A stretch of DNA of 64,000 bases from RZYY01 sp036794825 (lineage in GTDB: Bacteria; Bacteroidota; Bacteroidia; Bacteroidales; 4484-276): assembly GCA_036794825.1 (NCBI GenBank), contig DAIRGA010000006.1, positions 62,001 through 126,000 on the forward strand. Reading direction: 5' to 3'. The translations under genes were made by a program, and so were the position numbers. A model generated the notes under the pieces. The model was not told the origin of the DNA and ran no database searches. It saw nothing but the letters and a program-made list of their open reading frames with translations. Shown piece by piece: positions 34,563 to 43,750 of the stretch (the stretch's first letter is position 1; every line of letters begins with the position of its first letter).

Positions 34563-36656
34563 TTATTTCAGCCACCTGTCCAGCCAGTTGAAGAATGTGC
34601 GTTGCCACAGGATGGCGTTTTGCGGTTTGAGTACAAAGTGATGTTCGTCGGGGAAGAAGAGGAACTCGGCTGGCACTCCACGGAGTACTGCAGCGTTGAA
34701 GGCCGTCATTCCCTGGGTGTAAACCACGCGGTAGTCTCTTTCGCCATGTATGATAAGAATAGGTGTATCCCAGTTCTGCACAAAGTGATGGGGTGAGTAC
34801 TTGAAAGTCTCCTGGGCAGTTTTGTTGTCGAAATCCCAGAACGGGCCGCCCATATCCCAGTTGGCAAACCACATCTCTTCGGTTTCGAGGTACTGCGCCA
34901 CTTTGTTGAAGATGCCGTCGTGAGCAATAAATGCCTTGAAACGTCCCTGGTGGTTACCGGCAAGGTAATATACTGCATGGCCGCCGGCGCTTGCACCGAC
35001 AGCACCCAGTCTTTCCTTGTCCACAAAAGGCTCTTTTGCCATTTCGTCAATGGCTGTGAGGTAGTCCTGCATTGACTTACCGTGGTAGTCGCCGCTGATC
35101 TGCTCCTGCCATGCCTGCCCGAAACCAGATACGCCGCGGCGGTTGGGCGCTACGATGATATAGTCGTTGGCAGCCATGATCTGGAAGTTCCAGCGGTAGT
35201 GGAAATCCTGGCTCAGCGGACCTTGCGGACCGCCCTTGCAATAGAGAATCGCCGGGTATTTTTTGTTGGGATCGAAGTTTGGCGGATAAATTACCCAGGT
35301 CAGCATTTGCTCTCCATCTTTTGTGGTCATCCACCGTCCTTCGGTTTTGCCCATAGTGAGTTTGTCCAGCAAATCCTTATTTGTAAAGGTGATTTGCTTC
35401 TCTTCGCCGGTTTGCGGATTATAGGCAAACAGCTCGGTGGGCAGCGACATGCTCTGCTTTTCGCCAATCAAAATATCGCCGGCCACAGCAACTTTCTTAA
35501 TATCGTGAAGCCCATCGGTAACTTTGCGGATAGCGCCGTCGGCCAGTTGATAATGGTAAATCTGGAAGGTTCCCTGCACGTCGCAGGTAAAGTAGATAGA
35601 TGAATTATCGCTTGTCCAGTCGTAACTTCTCACGTCAAGATCGAGGTTTTTGGTGGCATAAATTTTCTCCTTGGTTTCGAGGTTGAGCAAAAACAACCGG
35701 TTTTGATCTGATTCGTAGCCATCGCGCTCCATGTGTTCCCAGGCAAGGTATTTTCCATCAGGCGAAAATTTGGGAACAACGTCATAGCCCATCATCCCTT
35801 CAGTGAGATTTCTGGTAGTGCCCGTTGCAAGGTCATACAAATAGATGTCGGTGTTGGTGGATAAGCTGAATGCTTTGCCGGTTTTCTTTTTGCAGGTGTA
35901 GGCGATGGTTTTGCTGTCGGGGCTCCAGGCCACTTCTTCCATGCCGCCAAAGGGTTTGGTAGGAGCATCGTAAGGCTCACCCACAAGTATATCCTTGTCG
36001 TTCAAAATTTTATTGCCGTCATAATCAGCAACAAAAATGTGGCTGATGGTCTCCACCCAGCTATCCCAGTGCCTGTACATCAGGTCATCGTTTAGTTTGC
36101 CGGTAGCTTGTGGCAGCCCCTCGTAAAGGTTTTTGAATTTATTTTCCTTTGGTAATTCCTTCGAATAGAGAATCTTAGTTTGATCGGGCGAGTATTGAAA
36201 TCCAGTTATCCCATCTTCTACATTGGAAATCTGCTTTTTACCGGTGCCATCCGGATTGATTTCCCATATTTGCACCGAGCCGCTTTCCGAACACAGATAA
36301 CCGATCTTCTTTCCATCCGGACGCCAGATCGCATTGAACTCACTTTTCGATGTAGTGGTTAGTCTTTTCAGGTCGGTGCCATCGGTTTTAATTGTATAAA
36401 GTTCCCTGTTGCCTTTGTTCTCTTCGATGCTGTAATAGGTCACACCGTAAAGGATAGTCTGGCCGTCAGGAGAAACCTGAGAATCACTCAACCGCCCGAA
36501 AGCCCATAGCACTTCCGGTGTTACCCGGTCGTTGGTGAGGGTAATTTCCGGCTTTTCTATGATTTTTTCAGTTACTGTTGCTTTTTCGGCAGCCTGCTGG
36601 CATGCAAACATGCTCAGAGCAAGCGGAATAGCCATAAACCAGTGGGTCTTTTTCAT
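34563..36656 (-). CDS. S9 family prolyl oligopeptidase-like lipoprotein
   Basis: A 697-residue exported serine peptidase of family S9 (acylaminoacyl-peptidase/dipeptidyl-peptidase type). A lipoprotein signal is seen at residues 1-19 (LSMFAC), so it is probably anchored in the envelope facing the periplasm. The beta-propeller domain (about 45-420) has WD40/TolB-like blades (FSPDGKYLAW, WRPDGKKIGY). The alpha/beta-hydrolase domain (about 430-697) carries the catalytic triad: Ser556 in GASAGG, Asp641 in HGERDYRV, and His672/673 in PDEHHF. Such enzymes cleave short peptides after proline or other small residues and probably serve nutrient peptide use. It is a single gene with no obvious operon partner. 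Confidence 0.93.
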   Translation of the reverse strand: MKKTHWFMAIPLALSMFACQQAAEKATVTEKIIEKPEITLTNDRVTPEVLWAFGRLSDSQVSPDGQTILYGVTYYSIEENKGNRELYTIKTDGTDLKRLTTTSKSEFNAIWRPDGKKIGYLCSESGSVQIWEINPDGTGKKQISNVEDGITGFQYSPDQTKILYSKELPKENKFKNLYEGLPQATGKLNDDLMYRHWDSWVETISHIFVADYDGNKILNDKDILVGEPYDAPTKPFGGMEEVAWSPDSKTIAYTCKKKTGKAFSLSTNTDIYLYDLATGTTRNLTEGMMGYDVVPKFSPDGKYLAWEHMERDGYESDQNRLFLLNLETKEKIYATKNLDLDVRSYDWTSDNSSIYFTCDVQGTFQIYHYQLADGAIRKVTDGLHDIKKVAVAGDILIGEKQSMSLPTELFAYNPQTGEEKQITFTNKDLLDKLTMGKTEGRWMTTKDGEQMLTWVIYPPNFDPNKKYPAILYCKGGPQGPLSQDFHYRWNFQIMAANDYIIVAPNRRGVSGFGQAWQEQISGDYHGKSMQDYLTAIDEMAKEPFVDKERLGAVGASAGGHAVYYLAGNHQGRFKAFIAHDGIFNKVAQYLETEEMWFANWDMGGPFWDFDNKTAQETFKYSPHHFVQNWDTPILIIHGERDYRVVYTQGMTAFNAAVLRGVPAEFLFFPDEHHFVLKPQNAILWQRTFFNWLDRWLK

Positions 36657-36958
36657 GAATAAAAATTTTGGTGATTTGTAAAAATTGAGGAAGCGAAATT
36701 AGGAAAATTTGACTTCATGGGCGATTTTGTAAAGTCCCAGTTAATTAAATGGATGCAAAATCGGTCGTCCTCTTCGTCCATCAGTTTATTCTTTTTAGTT
36801 CTTGTATGTATTTGATATTAATATTGTTATTACTGATGTCATCCAATGCTGCTCTTTTTGAATGATGTTTTTTGCCTTCTGAGTAAAAATATACCTGGAA
36901 TTTTGGTGGCTTTCAGAAAAAAATTGTATTTTTCCCGCTGAAATTAATAACACAACCC
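36657..36958. other. Intergenic region between divergent genes
   Basis: An AT-rich gap of 302 bases between the S9 peptidase start and the cytidylate-kinase-like gene. I see only a weak -7-like TATTTTTC at about 36927-36934 for the rightward gene, and no RNA gene or repeat. Confidence 0.4.
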
Positions 36959-37660
36959 ATGGAAAACTTTTTACTTGACTACCTGCAAAAGCATTACCAG
37001 CACCAAAAGGAGATTCACCATAAACCAAAGCCACCCGGTCCTGTGGTTACCATCTCGCGTCAGGCCGGATGCGGTGGCAACGCGATTGCAAAATTGCTGG
37101 CCGAAACCCTGAACGAGTTTTATCTTCCTGTTGGCGACGAAACCCGCTGGGAAGTGGTGAGTAAGAAAATTTTAGAGAATTCAGCCCGCGAATTGAAAGC
37201 TAAAACCGAGGATATCCGGTTTGTTTTTGAATCCGAGCAGCGATCTTTATGGGAAGACTTCATGCAGTCGGTTACTGCCAGAGACTACCACAGCGAGTGG
37301 AAAATCAAGAATACCATTAAACAGGTTATCCGCGATTTTGCTGAAGATGGCCATGCGATTATTCTTGGAAGAGGCGGTGCACAAATTACCCGCGACATCG
37401 AAAAATCACTGCACATCAAAATCGTCGGGCCGCTGAACTGGAGAGCGGATAGGGTTGCAAAGCGATTTGGAATAACAAAATCAGTAGCTCTCAAGCAGAT
37501 CAAAGAGACTGACGATGCCCGCGAAAAGTTGATAAAAATGCTTTATGCTGGATGTGACCAGGATATTTGTTACGACGTTACCTATAATGTCGAAAAGATC
37601 AGCAATCAATCCCTGGTTTCGGATATCATCCACATGATGCAGCGTAAAAAGTTGGTGTAG
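36959..37660 (+). CDS. Cytidylate kinase-like family protein
   Basis: A 233-residue cytoplasmic P-loop protein of the cytidylate-kinase-like family. The nucleotide-binding loop is at about residues 32-44 (SRQAGCGGNAIAK), a variant of GxxGxGK[ST] in which the usual Gly-Lys-Ser is replaced, as is normal for this family. The ILGRGGAQI segment at about 138-146 and an R-x-x-R-[VI]-A-x-R-x-G segment at about 160-170 form the lid and phosphate-binding parts, as in CMP kinase. The real cmk is usually distinct in this phylum, so the substrate is uncertain; it may phosphorylate a nucleotide or another small molecule. It ends 12 bases from the convergent phosphopantetheinyl transferase gene. Confidence 0.82.
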   Translation: MENFLLDYLQKHYQHQKEIHHKPKPPGPVVTISRQAGCGGNAIAKLLAETLNEFYLPVGDETRWEVVSKKILENSARELKAKTEDIRFVFESEQRSLWEDFMQSVTARDYHSEWKIKNTIKQVIRDFAEDGHAIILGRGGAQITRDIEKSLHIKIVGPLNWRADRVAKRFGITKSVALKQIKETDDAREKLIKMLYAGCDQDICYDVTYNVEKISNQSLVSDIIHMMQRKKLV

Positions 37661-37672
37661 CTTGATTAATTA

Positions 37673-38347
37673 TCATGCAATCAGATTAGTAACATCATAA
37701 ATGACAATCTCATTCTGAATGTCAGGTTCGTAAGCGCTTACCGATACGAGGTAGTTTTGTTCGAAGACACGGTGATCCAAAAAGATTTTTTCAGGATTTT
37801 CATCGTCCGTGATATGAAAAACACCATCATGGTAACTGGCTACAAATGAACTCATTGACCTCGAAAGGCCGGTCCCAAGAGCTTTCAGATAGCTCTCCTT
37901 GATGGTCCAGAATTTAAGAAACCACAAATCCCTCTCAACTTCATTCAATTCGTTCAGAAACCTGATTTCCGGCAGCGAGAAAAAGCGCTCAGCCACTTTC
38001 AGGTTAACCCTTTTAATCTTTTCAATATCAATCCCAATTGGTTTTTCAGAAAATGCACCCACCACCCATTCCCCTGAATGGGAAAGGTTGAAATGTGGCA
38101 GAGATTTTCCTGAAAGATAGGGTTTACTGTGTTCATTTACAGCAATCACAATTTCGTTGGGGTGGAGTGGATATTGAGATATCAATACCTTGCGCATCAG
38201 CAAATAACTTAAAATATTGTGCTGAGCAGCCAACTTGTTTTTCCCCCTGTGAAGCAACTCTTCAATCCGCTTGTCGGGCGAAAACATTGGAACTAATTGT
38301 CGAAAATGGTCTTCGCATAAGGTTTTTACTGCAAACAATTTTACCAT
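37673..38347 (-). CDS. 4'-phosphopantetheinyl transferase superfamily protein
   Basis: A 224-residue Sfp-type phosphopantetheinyl transferase, which moves the phosphopantetheine arm of coenzyme A onto a serine of a carrier protein. The signatures are intact: FNLSHSGEW (about 79-87), IGIDIEK (about 98-104, with the Mg-binding Asp and Glu) and FWTIKESYLKALG (about 145-157). The length is typical of Sfp-like rather than the short AcpS-type enzymes. No polyketide or non-ribosomal peptide genes lie in the window, so the target carrier protein is elsewhere; in this phylum such enzymes often serve flexirubin/aryl-polyene or fatty-acid carriers. Confidence 0.92.
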   Translation of the reverse strand: MVKLFAVKTLCEDHFRQLVPMFSPDKRIEELLHRGKNKLAAQHNILSYLLMRKVLISQYPLHPNEIVIAVNEHSKPYLSGKSLPHFNLSHSGEWVVGAFSEKPIGIDIEKIKRVNLKVAERFFSLPEIRFLNELNEVERDLWFLKFWTIKESYLKALGTGLSRSMSSFVASYHDGVFHITDDENPEKIFLDHRVFEQNYLVSVSAYEPDIQNEIVIYDVTNLIA

Positions 38348-38443
38348 CTCAAAGAAGTGCTGTAAATCAGTGCGAAACTAAAACAAATTTGAAAACGTTG
38401 CTCTAAATAGAAAATTTTACCACTGAAAAAAACGGAAATTTGT

Positions 38444-38451
38444 TACTTTTG
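38444..38451 (+). promoter_or_regulatory. -7 box of the class C hydrolase gene
   Basis: TACTTTTG fits TAnnTTTG, 25 bases before the ATG at 38477. Confidence 0.55.
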
Positions 38452-38476
38452 GCGCTTTAAAAGTTACAACCCTGGC

Positions 38477-39679
38477 ATGAAGTATTTTCGCTTTTTTCTT
38501 CTGTTTTTTCTGCTGTTTTTGCGGTGCAACACCATCAACATAATCTCCAACGATTTCACCATCGAAATTCCTGAGGTAGTTATTGTTGAGCCTCCGCTTT
38601 CCGAGGATCAGATCGAACAGGTTGAAAACCGGGTTGCCCGGCAATTGGACAACATGGGTTTTAATGGTAATGTTCTGGTTGCTTACAAGGGTTATCCAAT
38701 AGTAAGATACTCAAATGGATACCGTCACTTTTTCAAGAAGGAAAAGTTAAGTCCTGAAACAGCTTTTCAATTGGCCTCTGTGAGCAAAGCCTTTACTGCT
38801 ATGGCTATTTTGATGTTACAGCAAAAGGGTAAACTGGATATTTTAGACTCTGTTTTTCGCTATATTCCTGAGTTTCCTTACAGGGATATAACAATTCAGA
38901 ATTTGCTTCAACACACCTCCGGCCTTCAGAATTATATGTATTTTGTTGATGGTCAATGGGATAAGGAAAAGCACCTGACTTACGATGATGTTCTCGATCT
39001 GTTGGTTCAAAATAGTCCCCAGTTGAGTTTCAGGCCGGGACAACGGCACTACTATTCCAACACGGGCTATGCTATTCTCGCCCTGCTTGTCGAAAAGGTA
39101 TCCGGAATGCCTTTCGATCAGTTTATGAAAATAAATATTTTCGATCCGCTTGATATGCAACATACTTTTGTCTGGAACCGTAAGACGATGGATACGATTA
39201 CAAATATTGCCACGGGCTTCAAGCGTTACAGGAAGAAATATACTTCAGTCGGTCACGATCCGTTAGATGAGATTGGGGGTGATAAAAGTGTGTACAGTAC
39301 CATTGACGACCTGATGAAATGGGAACTGGCATGGAGTAGTAACCAACTCATCAGCGACTCGTTAATTCAACTTGCGTTTACAAAAACCGTCACAGGTCGC
39401 AACAGGATTCACGATTATGGACTCGGATGGCGTTTCACCGAAATTGACGACAAGCCAGTGATTTACCACAATGGACTTTGGAATGGCTTCACAACAAGTT
39501 TTCATCGGTTTATTTCCGACGCTATCACCGTTATTGTCTTAAATAATACCAACGGCCATGCATCTTCGGTAGCGCGGCAAATTTATGTAACTGCCGAAGA
39601 AGAGATCAGCCGGGTAAAGAAAGATAAATCCAGCTCCGACAACTTAGCATCATTGACCCCCCGAAGGAAGTCAAATTGA
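38477..39679 (+). CDS. Serine hydrolase (class C beta-lactamase-like)
   Basis: A 400-residue exported protein of the beta-lactamase class C/penicillin-binding protein family. An N-terminal hydrophobic signal lies at residues 5-16; a Cys follows (LRCN), but the lipobox is poor, so lipid attachment is uncertain. The active-site SxxK is SVSK at about residue 99-102 (ASVSKAFTAMAI), and the second motif YxN is YSN at about 193-195 (HYYSNTGYAIL). The third motif region is HNGLWNGF, matching the H-x-G of esterase-type members. Such proteins may be D-amino-acid peptidases or esterases; true beta-lactamase activity is not implied. A second family member is encoded at 50090-51208. Confidence 0.9.
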   Translation: MKYFRFFLLFFLLFLRCNTINIISNDFTIEIPEVVIVEPPLSEDQIEQVENRVARQLDNMGFNGNVLVAYKGYPIVRYSNGYRHFFKKEKLSPETAFQLASVSKAFTAMAILMLQQKGKLDILDSVFRYIPEFPYRDITIQNLLQHTSGLQNYMYFVDGQWDKEKHLTYDDVLDLLVQNSPQLSFRPGQRHYYSNTGYAILALLVEKVSGMPFDQFMKINIFDPLDMQHTFVWNRKTMDTITNIATGFKRYRKKYTSVGHDPLDEIGGDKSVYSTIDDLMKWELAWSSNQLISDSLIQLAFTKTVTGRNRIHDYGLGWRFTEIDDKPVIYHNGLWNGFTTSFHRFISDAITVIVLNNTNGHASSVARQIYVTAEEEISRVKKDKSSSDNLASLTPRRKSN

Positions 39680-39729
39680 GATTTTTTCTACAAATCCTTG
39701 CAGCGAACTTCCACCTGCAAAAAAAAATC

Positions 39730-39737
39730 TATTTTTG
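39730..39737 (+). promoter_or_regulatory. -7 box of the universal stress gene
   Basis: TATTTTTG fits TAnnTTTG. With transcription starting near 39744, the ATG at 39782 is better placed than the in-frame one at 39752. Confidence 0.55.
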
Positions 39738-39781
39738 TCAGGTACTAACGAATGTTCATTCACAACAAAAACAAATTTACT

Positions 39782-40621
39782 ATGACTGATAACATGAATA
39801 ACATCGTGTTGGTTCCAACGGATTTTACTGCCGTTGGCGACAATGCAATCAACCAGGCTTCTGAAGCAGCAAAATTCCTGGGCTACAAAGTGGTGGTGCT
39901 TCATGTAATTGACAGTGCTACAAAAAGCCAGTTAAAAAAGGACAGCCTTGAAGAGACAGCGATAAATGAAAAACTAAACGAAATTGCAACCGAAATAAAA
40001 GCCAACTTTGGCATTGAAGCAGAAGGGATTGCACAGGAAGGTACAATTTTCACCACCATCAGCGATGTGGCCAAGGAAATTGGCGCTAACCTTCTTTATC
40101 TTGGAACTCATGGTAAAGTTGGCATTCAGCACCTCACCGGAAGCTACGCATTGAAAGTGGTTACCAGTTCGCCGGCCCCGGTTATTGTTGTTCAAAAGCG
40201 ATCGTTTGATAAAGGCTATCATCAGGTTGTGCTTCCCATCACCAGCGATGCCGGCCCGTGGGAAAAAACCAAATGGGCAGTTCACATTGCCAAACAGTTT
40301 AACTCCGAGATAAATATTTATCAAATGAACGGTAGTGAGATTGACGGAGCTGTGAAACAAATCACCGAGTACTTTACATCCAACGATGTCAAATTCTCCA
40401 TTACAATCGCCGAAAAAAATACCAACTTCGCCAAACAGGTGATTGACCATGCCACCTCCGTAAATGCTGACCTGATAATGATTATGACCGATCCGGACCA
40501 GAGTTTTGCAAAATTTATTCTTGGTTCATGGGATGAACAGATCATCTTTAACGGCTCGCAAATCCCAGTTATGTGTATCAATCCGAGAAAGTTGAACTGG
40601 CAGAAAATTGTATCTTATTAA
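39782..40621 (+). CDS. Universal stress protein with two Usp domains
   Basis: A cytoplasmic UspA-family protein of 279 residues from the ATG at 39782 (10 more from an unlikely upstream ATG). Domain 1 (about 3-137) opens NNIVLVPTDFT and ends with the ATP-binding loop GTHGKVGIQHLTGS-10 residues-PVIVV, matching G-2x-G-9x-G-[ST]. Domain 2 (about 140-275) is degenerate in that loop (TDPDQSFAKFILGSWDEQI), so only the first domain is expected to bind nucleotide. Such proteins accumulate under stress or slow growth. It is a single-gene unit with its own promoter and terminator. Confidence 0.92.
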   Translation: MTDNMNNIVLVPTDFTAVGDNAINQASEAAKFLGYKVVVLHVIDSATKSQLKKDSLEETAINEKLNEIATEIKANFGIEAEGIAQEGTIFTTISDVAKEIGANLLYLGTHGKVGIQHLTGSYALKVVTSSPAPVIVVQKRSFDKGYHQVVLPITSDAGPWEKTKWAVHIAKQFNSEINIYQMNGSEIDGAVKQITEYFTSNDVKFSITIAEKNTNFAKQVIDHATSVNADLIMIMTDPDQSFAKFILGSWDEQIIFNGSQIPVMCINPRKLNWQKIVSY

Positions 40622-40647
40622 TAGCTGACTTTTTCAGCCCAAGTATG

Positions 40648-40674
40648 AGCCGGATAAAAAATCCGGCTTTTTTT
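40648..40674 (+). terminator. Terminator of the universal stress gene
   Basis: AGCCGGAT (40648-40655) pairs perfectly with ATCCGGCT (40661-40668) around five A, followed by a run of T. Confidence 0.93.
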
Positions 40675-40726
40675 CATAAATTACGACTACTGACCAACCT
40701 AATAAAGTTTTAATCCACGACTGTTG

Positions 40727-41323
40727 ATGGACTACGAAGGAGTTAAATCGTTTATGCTTGACAAACTGGGTAAGGAATTAAGCTCCGATCTCTACTATCA
40801 CGATCTTAATCATACCCTCGATGTCCTGCACTCTGCTGAAAGGTTGATGATTGCTGAGAATATTGATGAATACCATCAGTTGCTTGCCCGAACAGCCTGT
40901 ATCTTTCATGATTCCGGCATGTTAATTACCTACATCGGTCACGAAGAAGCTTCGTGTCAGCTGGCGGAGGAAATCCTGCCCAGTTTTGGATATTCAGCAG
41001 GTGAAATAGCCATTGTCAACAAAATGATAATGACCACCAAACTCCCGCAAAGCGCAACCCAAAAACTTGAGCAGATTATCTGCGACGCCGACCTTGATTA
41101 TTTGGGGCGCAAGGATTTCTTCATGATTTCGCATCGCCTTAAGCATGAGTGGGATATTCACCAGATTAAATCCATTTCGCTCAAAGACTGGTATAAATTA
41201 CAAGTATCCTTTCTCAAGAATCACAAGTACTTTACACAATCCGCCCAACAAACAAGATCTGCACTTAAACAGGAAAATCTTCGCCAGATACTCGAACTGA
41301 TGAATGGGTCGGGATCTCCATGA
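40727..41323 (+). CDS. HD domain phosphohydrolase-like protein
   Basis: A 198-residue protein from the ATG at 40727 (a TTG one codon earlier is unlikely). It has the metal-binding pattern of the HD superfamily: His at 29 (LNHT), His-Asp at 61-62 (IFHDSGM), a further His at about 71-72 (YIGHE) and Asp at about 129-131 (CDADLDYLG). It is a small stand-alone member, probably hydrolysing a phosphate ester or nucleotide. Some related small HD proteins sit at the ends of adenylate or guanylate cyclase proteins, so a signal nucleotide is possible. It lies upstream of the HAMP/TrkH pair and may be part of the same transcript, although an internal promoter is present. Confidence 0.83.
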   Translation: MDYEGVKSFMLDKLGKELSSDLYYHDLNHTLDVLHSAERLMIAENIDEYHQLLARTACIFHDSGMLITYIGHEEASCQLAEEILPSFGYSAGEIAIVNKMIMTTKLPQSATQKLEQIICDADLDYLGRKDFFMISHRLKHEWDIHQIKSISLKDWYKLQVSFLKNHKYFTQSAQQTRSALKQENLRQILELMNGSGSP

Positions 41324-41340
41324 TTGAATGGTTTTTTTCC

Positions 41341-41370
41341 TTGCAACATTATACACAAAGTGTAATTTTG
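41341..41370 (+). promoter_or_regulatory. Promoter of the HAMP sensor-trkH operon
   Basis: TTG at 41341-41343, a 19-base spacer and TAATTTTG at 41363-41370 form an almost ideal Bacteroidota promoter. It lies inside the 5' extension of the HAMP protein reading frame, which supports the ATG at 41440 as the real start. Confidence 0.7.
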
Positions 41371-41439
41371 CATGTGCTGGACATGGTCGTTCATTTTTTT
41401 GGTTTTACATTTCGTATAAAGAACTTAAATTTCTCAAAA

Positions 41440-42198
41440 ATGAAGATCCGTTTAAAAATTTTATCAGGATTCCTGGTTTTGGTTGCCATGCTTGCCGTTG
41501 CTGGTGGTTTTGGAATTTGGGAGTTTAATAAATTAAGCAAGTCAGTTAATTCCATTCTCGACGATAATTATAAAAGCATCCTTGCTTGCAACAACATGAC
41601 AGATGGTATAGAGACGGTGGAAAGCGGAATCATGTTGTTTATGATGGGGCAGACTGAATTGGGGAAAACAGTCATCTATCGTGGCGATTCGCTTTTTATT
41701 GCTTCGTTGCAAATTGCCAAAGCTAATATTACTGAAAAAAATGAAGATGTATTCATTGAAGACCTTAACCGAAAATATGAGTTATTCAAACAATTTTGGT
41801 CTGAAAATATCCTGAATAATTTGCAGTCGCCTGGTTTGGACTGGTATTTAACTCATGGTCACAATAGCTTTATTGACGCCAAAATGTCGGTCAAAGAGCT
41901 GATGATGTTGAATCAAACCAGCATGTACAATAATGCCAACAATGTTCGTGAAGTGGCGCAAAGAGCAGTAATGCCAGGTTTTGTGGCAGTGGTGGTAGCA
42001 TTGATTTTTGCCATAATGTTCAACTTTTTCATTAATTATTACCTTGTATCACCGATTCTGCGATTAATTAAGGCTATAAACAATTACCATCCGGCAGGAA
42101 AAGAGATCAATGCTCACATCGAAACAAGGGATGAGATAAAGTTGCTCGAAGATGCTGTTAGAGCGTTGGTAAACAAGATGAACCGCAAGAATTTATGA
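41440..42198 (+). CDS. Four-helix-bundle/HAMP membrane sensor without output domain
   Basis: A 252-residue protein from the ATG at 41440. The reading frame extends to 41320, overlapping the HD gene, but that segment contains a good promoter. Two membrane helices, at about 5-27 and 182-207, flank a helical periplasmic domain of about 150 residues like the 4HB sensor of chemoreceptors. A HAMP linker (about 208-248: SPILRLIKAIN...ETRDEIKLLEDAVRAL) follows, and then the protein ends. No histidine kinase, methyl-accepting or cyclase domain follows, so any output must be by contact with a partner. Its stop overlaps the trkH start (ATGA), so the two are translationally coupled, and TrkH is the obvious candidate partner. 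It could also be a truncated sensor kinase. Confidence 0.78.
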   Translation: MKIRLKILSGFLVLVAMLAVAGGFGIWEFNKLSKSVNSILDDNYKSILACNNMTDGIETVESGIMLFMMGQTELGKTVIYRGDSLFIASLQIAKANITEKNEDVFIEDLNRKYELFKQFWSENILNNLQSPGLDWYLTHGHNSFIDAKMSVKELMMLNQTSMYNNANNVREVAQRAVMPGFVAVVVALIFAIMFNFFINYYLVSPILRLIKAINNYHPAGKEINAHIETRDEIKLLEDAVRALVNKMNRKNL

Positions 42199-43634
42199 GA
42201 GTTCCTCTGGTAATCCGGCATATAGGAATGGTGCTGCTCATCAATGCAGTTTTCCTTTTCATATCATTCTTCATTTCATTATTTAATGATGAAACAGCAG
42301 TCTTTCCTTTACTGTATAGTGCATTGATTGTATTAATATTTGGCTCTTTCCCTCTGATTTATGTACCTTCATCACCTTTGCTTACTACACTTGAAGGAAT
42401 GGTGACCATTGTGTTTGGCTGGTTAACCACCTGTATCATTGGTATGCTCCCCTACGTGATGTGGGGTGGGGAATTTACACTTATAAACGCCTGGTTCGAA
42501 AGCGTTTCAGGTTATACTACAACAGGATCAACAATACTAAAGGATATTGAAGTACTCCCCAAAGGAATTTTATTCTGGAGATCCTCAACACATTGGATCG
42601 GGGGCCTGGGTGTTATCATTTTTGCACTTCTCATCCTTCCTCAACCATCAACCTCAAAAATGGTGCTCGTTCGCAACGAGATTTCTACTATCGCCAAATC
42701 GAACTTTCAGATGAAAGCGACCCAGGCTGTTCGGGCGCTTGCCTATGTTTACATTGGCCTTACATTGTTTGAAACTGTTTTGCTCTGGATTGCTGGCATG
42801 AGTTTGTTTGATGCACTAAATCACTCTTTCTCCACCATAGCCACTGGCGGATTTTCGACCAAAAACTTAAGTATTGCTTATTTCGATAATCTCGCAGTTG
42901 AGATAATTATCATGGTATTTATGATCCTGTCAGGGTTGCATTTTGGTCTTATCTATGCAACACTGGTCGGAAAACGCGATAATATCTTCAGGTCGGAAAT
43001 CGTCAGAGCCTTCATATTCGTTTTGTTTTCCGGGATATTGTTAGTTGCCGTAAAACTTTGGTGGAGCGGTTATGGAACTTTTTTGGAATCGCTTCGTCTG
43101 GCATCTTTCCAGGTAGTTTCCCTCGGAACAACCACGGGTTTTGCCACTGCTGATACTCCCAACTGGCCATTTTTTACGATCTTGATACTGATTTACTTCA
43201 CCATTCAATGTGCCTGTGCCGGCTCTACTTCTGGTGGATTGAAGTTTGATCGTGTTTTGCTGTTTTTTAAATCTATTATATTGCAAATCAAGTCATTACA
43301 ACATCCGCAGGGAGTCTTTGTTTTGAAAATAAATCACAGAACTGTTGAAGATTCCGTTCTGCAGAATTCGTTAATTTATATCTTGCTCTACCTCTCCATA
43401 ATTCTAATCTCTACATTACTGATCACCTTTCAGGATGTTGACCTGATTACTTCTTTTTCGGCGGCCGTAACCACCATCGGAAATGTTGGTCCTGGTTTCG
43501 GAGGTGTGAGTTCATTAGGGAATTTTGGTGCTTTACCCACTTTTTCCAAGTTTATTCTCACCATTAATATGTTGCTCGGACGGCTTGAAATCTTTAGTAT
43601 TATTTCCTTGTTTTTCATTAAGTCCTGGAAATAG
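42195..43634 (+). CDS. trkH: TrkH family potassium uptake protein
   Basis: A 479-residue inner-membrane K+ transporter subunit with about ten hydrophobic helices in the four M1-P-M2 repeats of the SKT superfamily. The four selectivity-filter loops are visible: TTTGS (about 98-102), IATGGFS (about 215-221), GTTTGFAT (about 312-319) and TIGNVGPGFG (about 425-434), each with the key Gly. Partner TrkA is not in the window. The gene overlaps the HAMP-sensor gene by 4 bases (ATGA), an unusual neighbour for a potassium transporter. The length matches the family. Confidence 0.93.
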   Translation: MRVPLVIRHIGMVLLINAVFLFISFFISLFNDETAVFPLLYSALIVLIFGSFPLIYVPSSPLLTTLEGMVTIVFGWLTTCIIGMLPYVMWGGEFTLINAWFESVSGYTTTGSTILKDIEVLPKGILFWRSSTHWIGGLGVIIFALLILPQPSTSKMVLVRNEISTIAKSNFQMKATQAVRALAYVYIGLTLFETVLLWIAGMSLFDALNHSFSTIATGGFSTKNLSIAYFDNLAVEIIIMVFMILSGLHFGLIYATLVGKRDNIFRSEIVRAFIFVLFSGILLVAVKLWWSGYGTFLESLRLASFQVVSLGTTTGFATADTPNWPFFTILILIYFTIQCACAGSTSGGLKFDRVLLFFKSIILQIKSLQHPQGVFVLKINHRTVEDSVLQNSLIYILLYLSIILISTLLITFQDVDLITSFSAAVTTIGNVGPGFGGVSSLGNFGALPTFSKFILTINMLLGRLEIFSIISLFFIKSWK

Positions 43635-43723
43635 CTACTTCTAATTCATGGTAATTCTGTTTATTGACTTCTTGACCCTGAATCTCAGCCGGAGAAGATT
43701 CACTGCTTAATCACATTTTCACC

Positions 43724-43731
43724 TATTTTTG
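43724..43731 (+). promoter_or_regulatory. -7 box of ligA
   Basis: TATTTTTG fits TAnnTTTG, 19 bases before the ATG at 43751. Confidence 0.55.
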
Positions 43732-43750
43732 AGTTTTAATTCTGATTACC

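Noticed and set aside
36795..37034. 79-codon minus-strand frame
   Set aside because: It overlaps the start of the cytidylate-kinase-like gene on the other strand and has no recognisable features.
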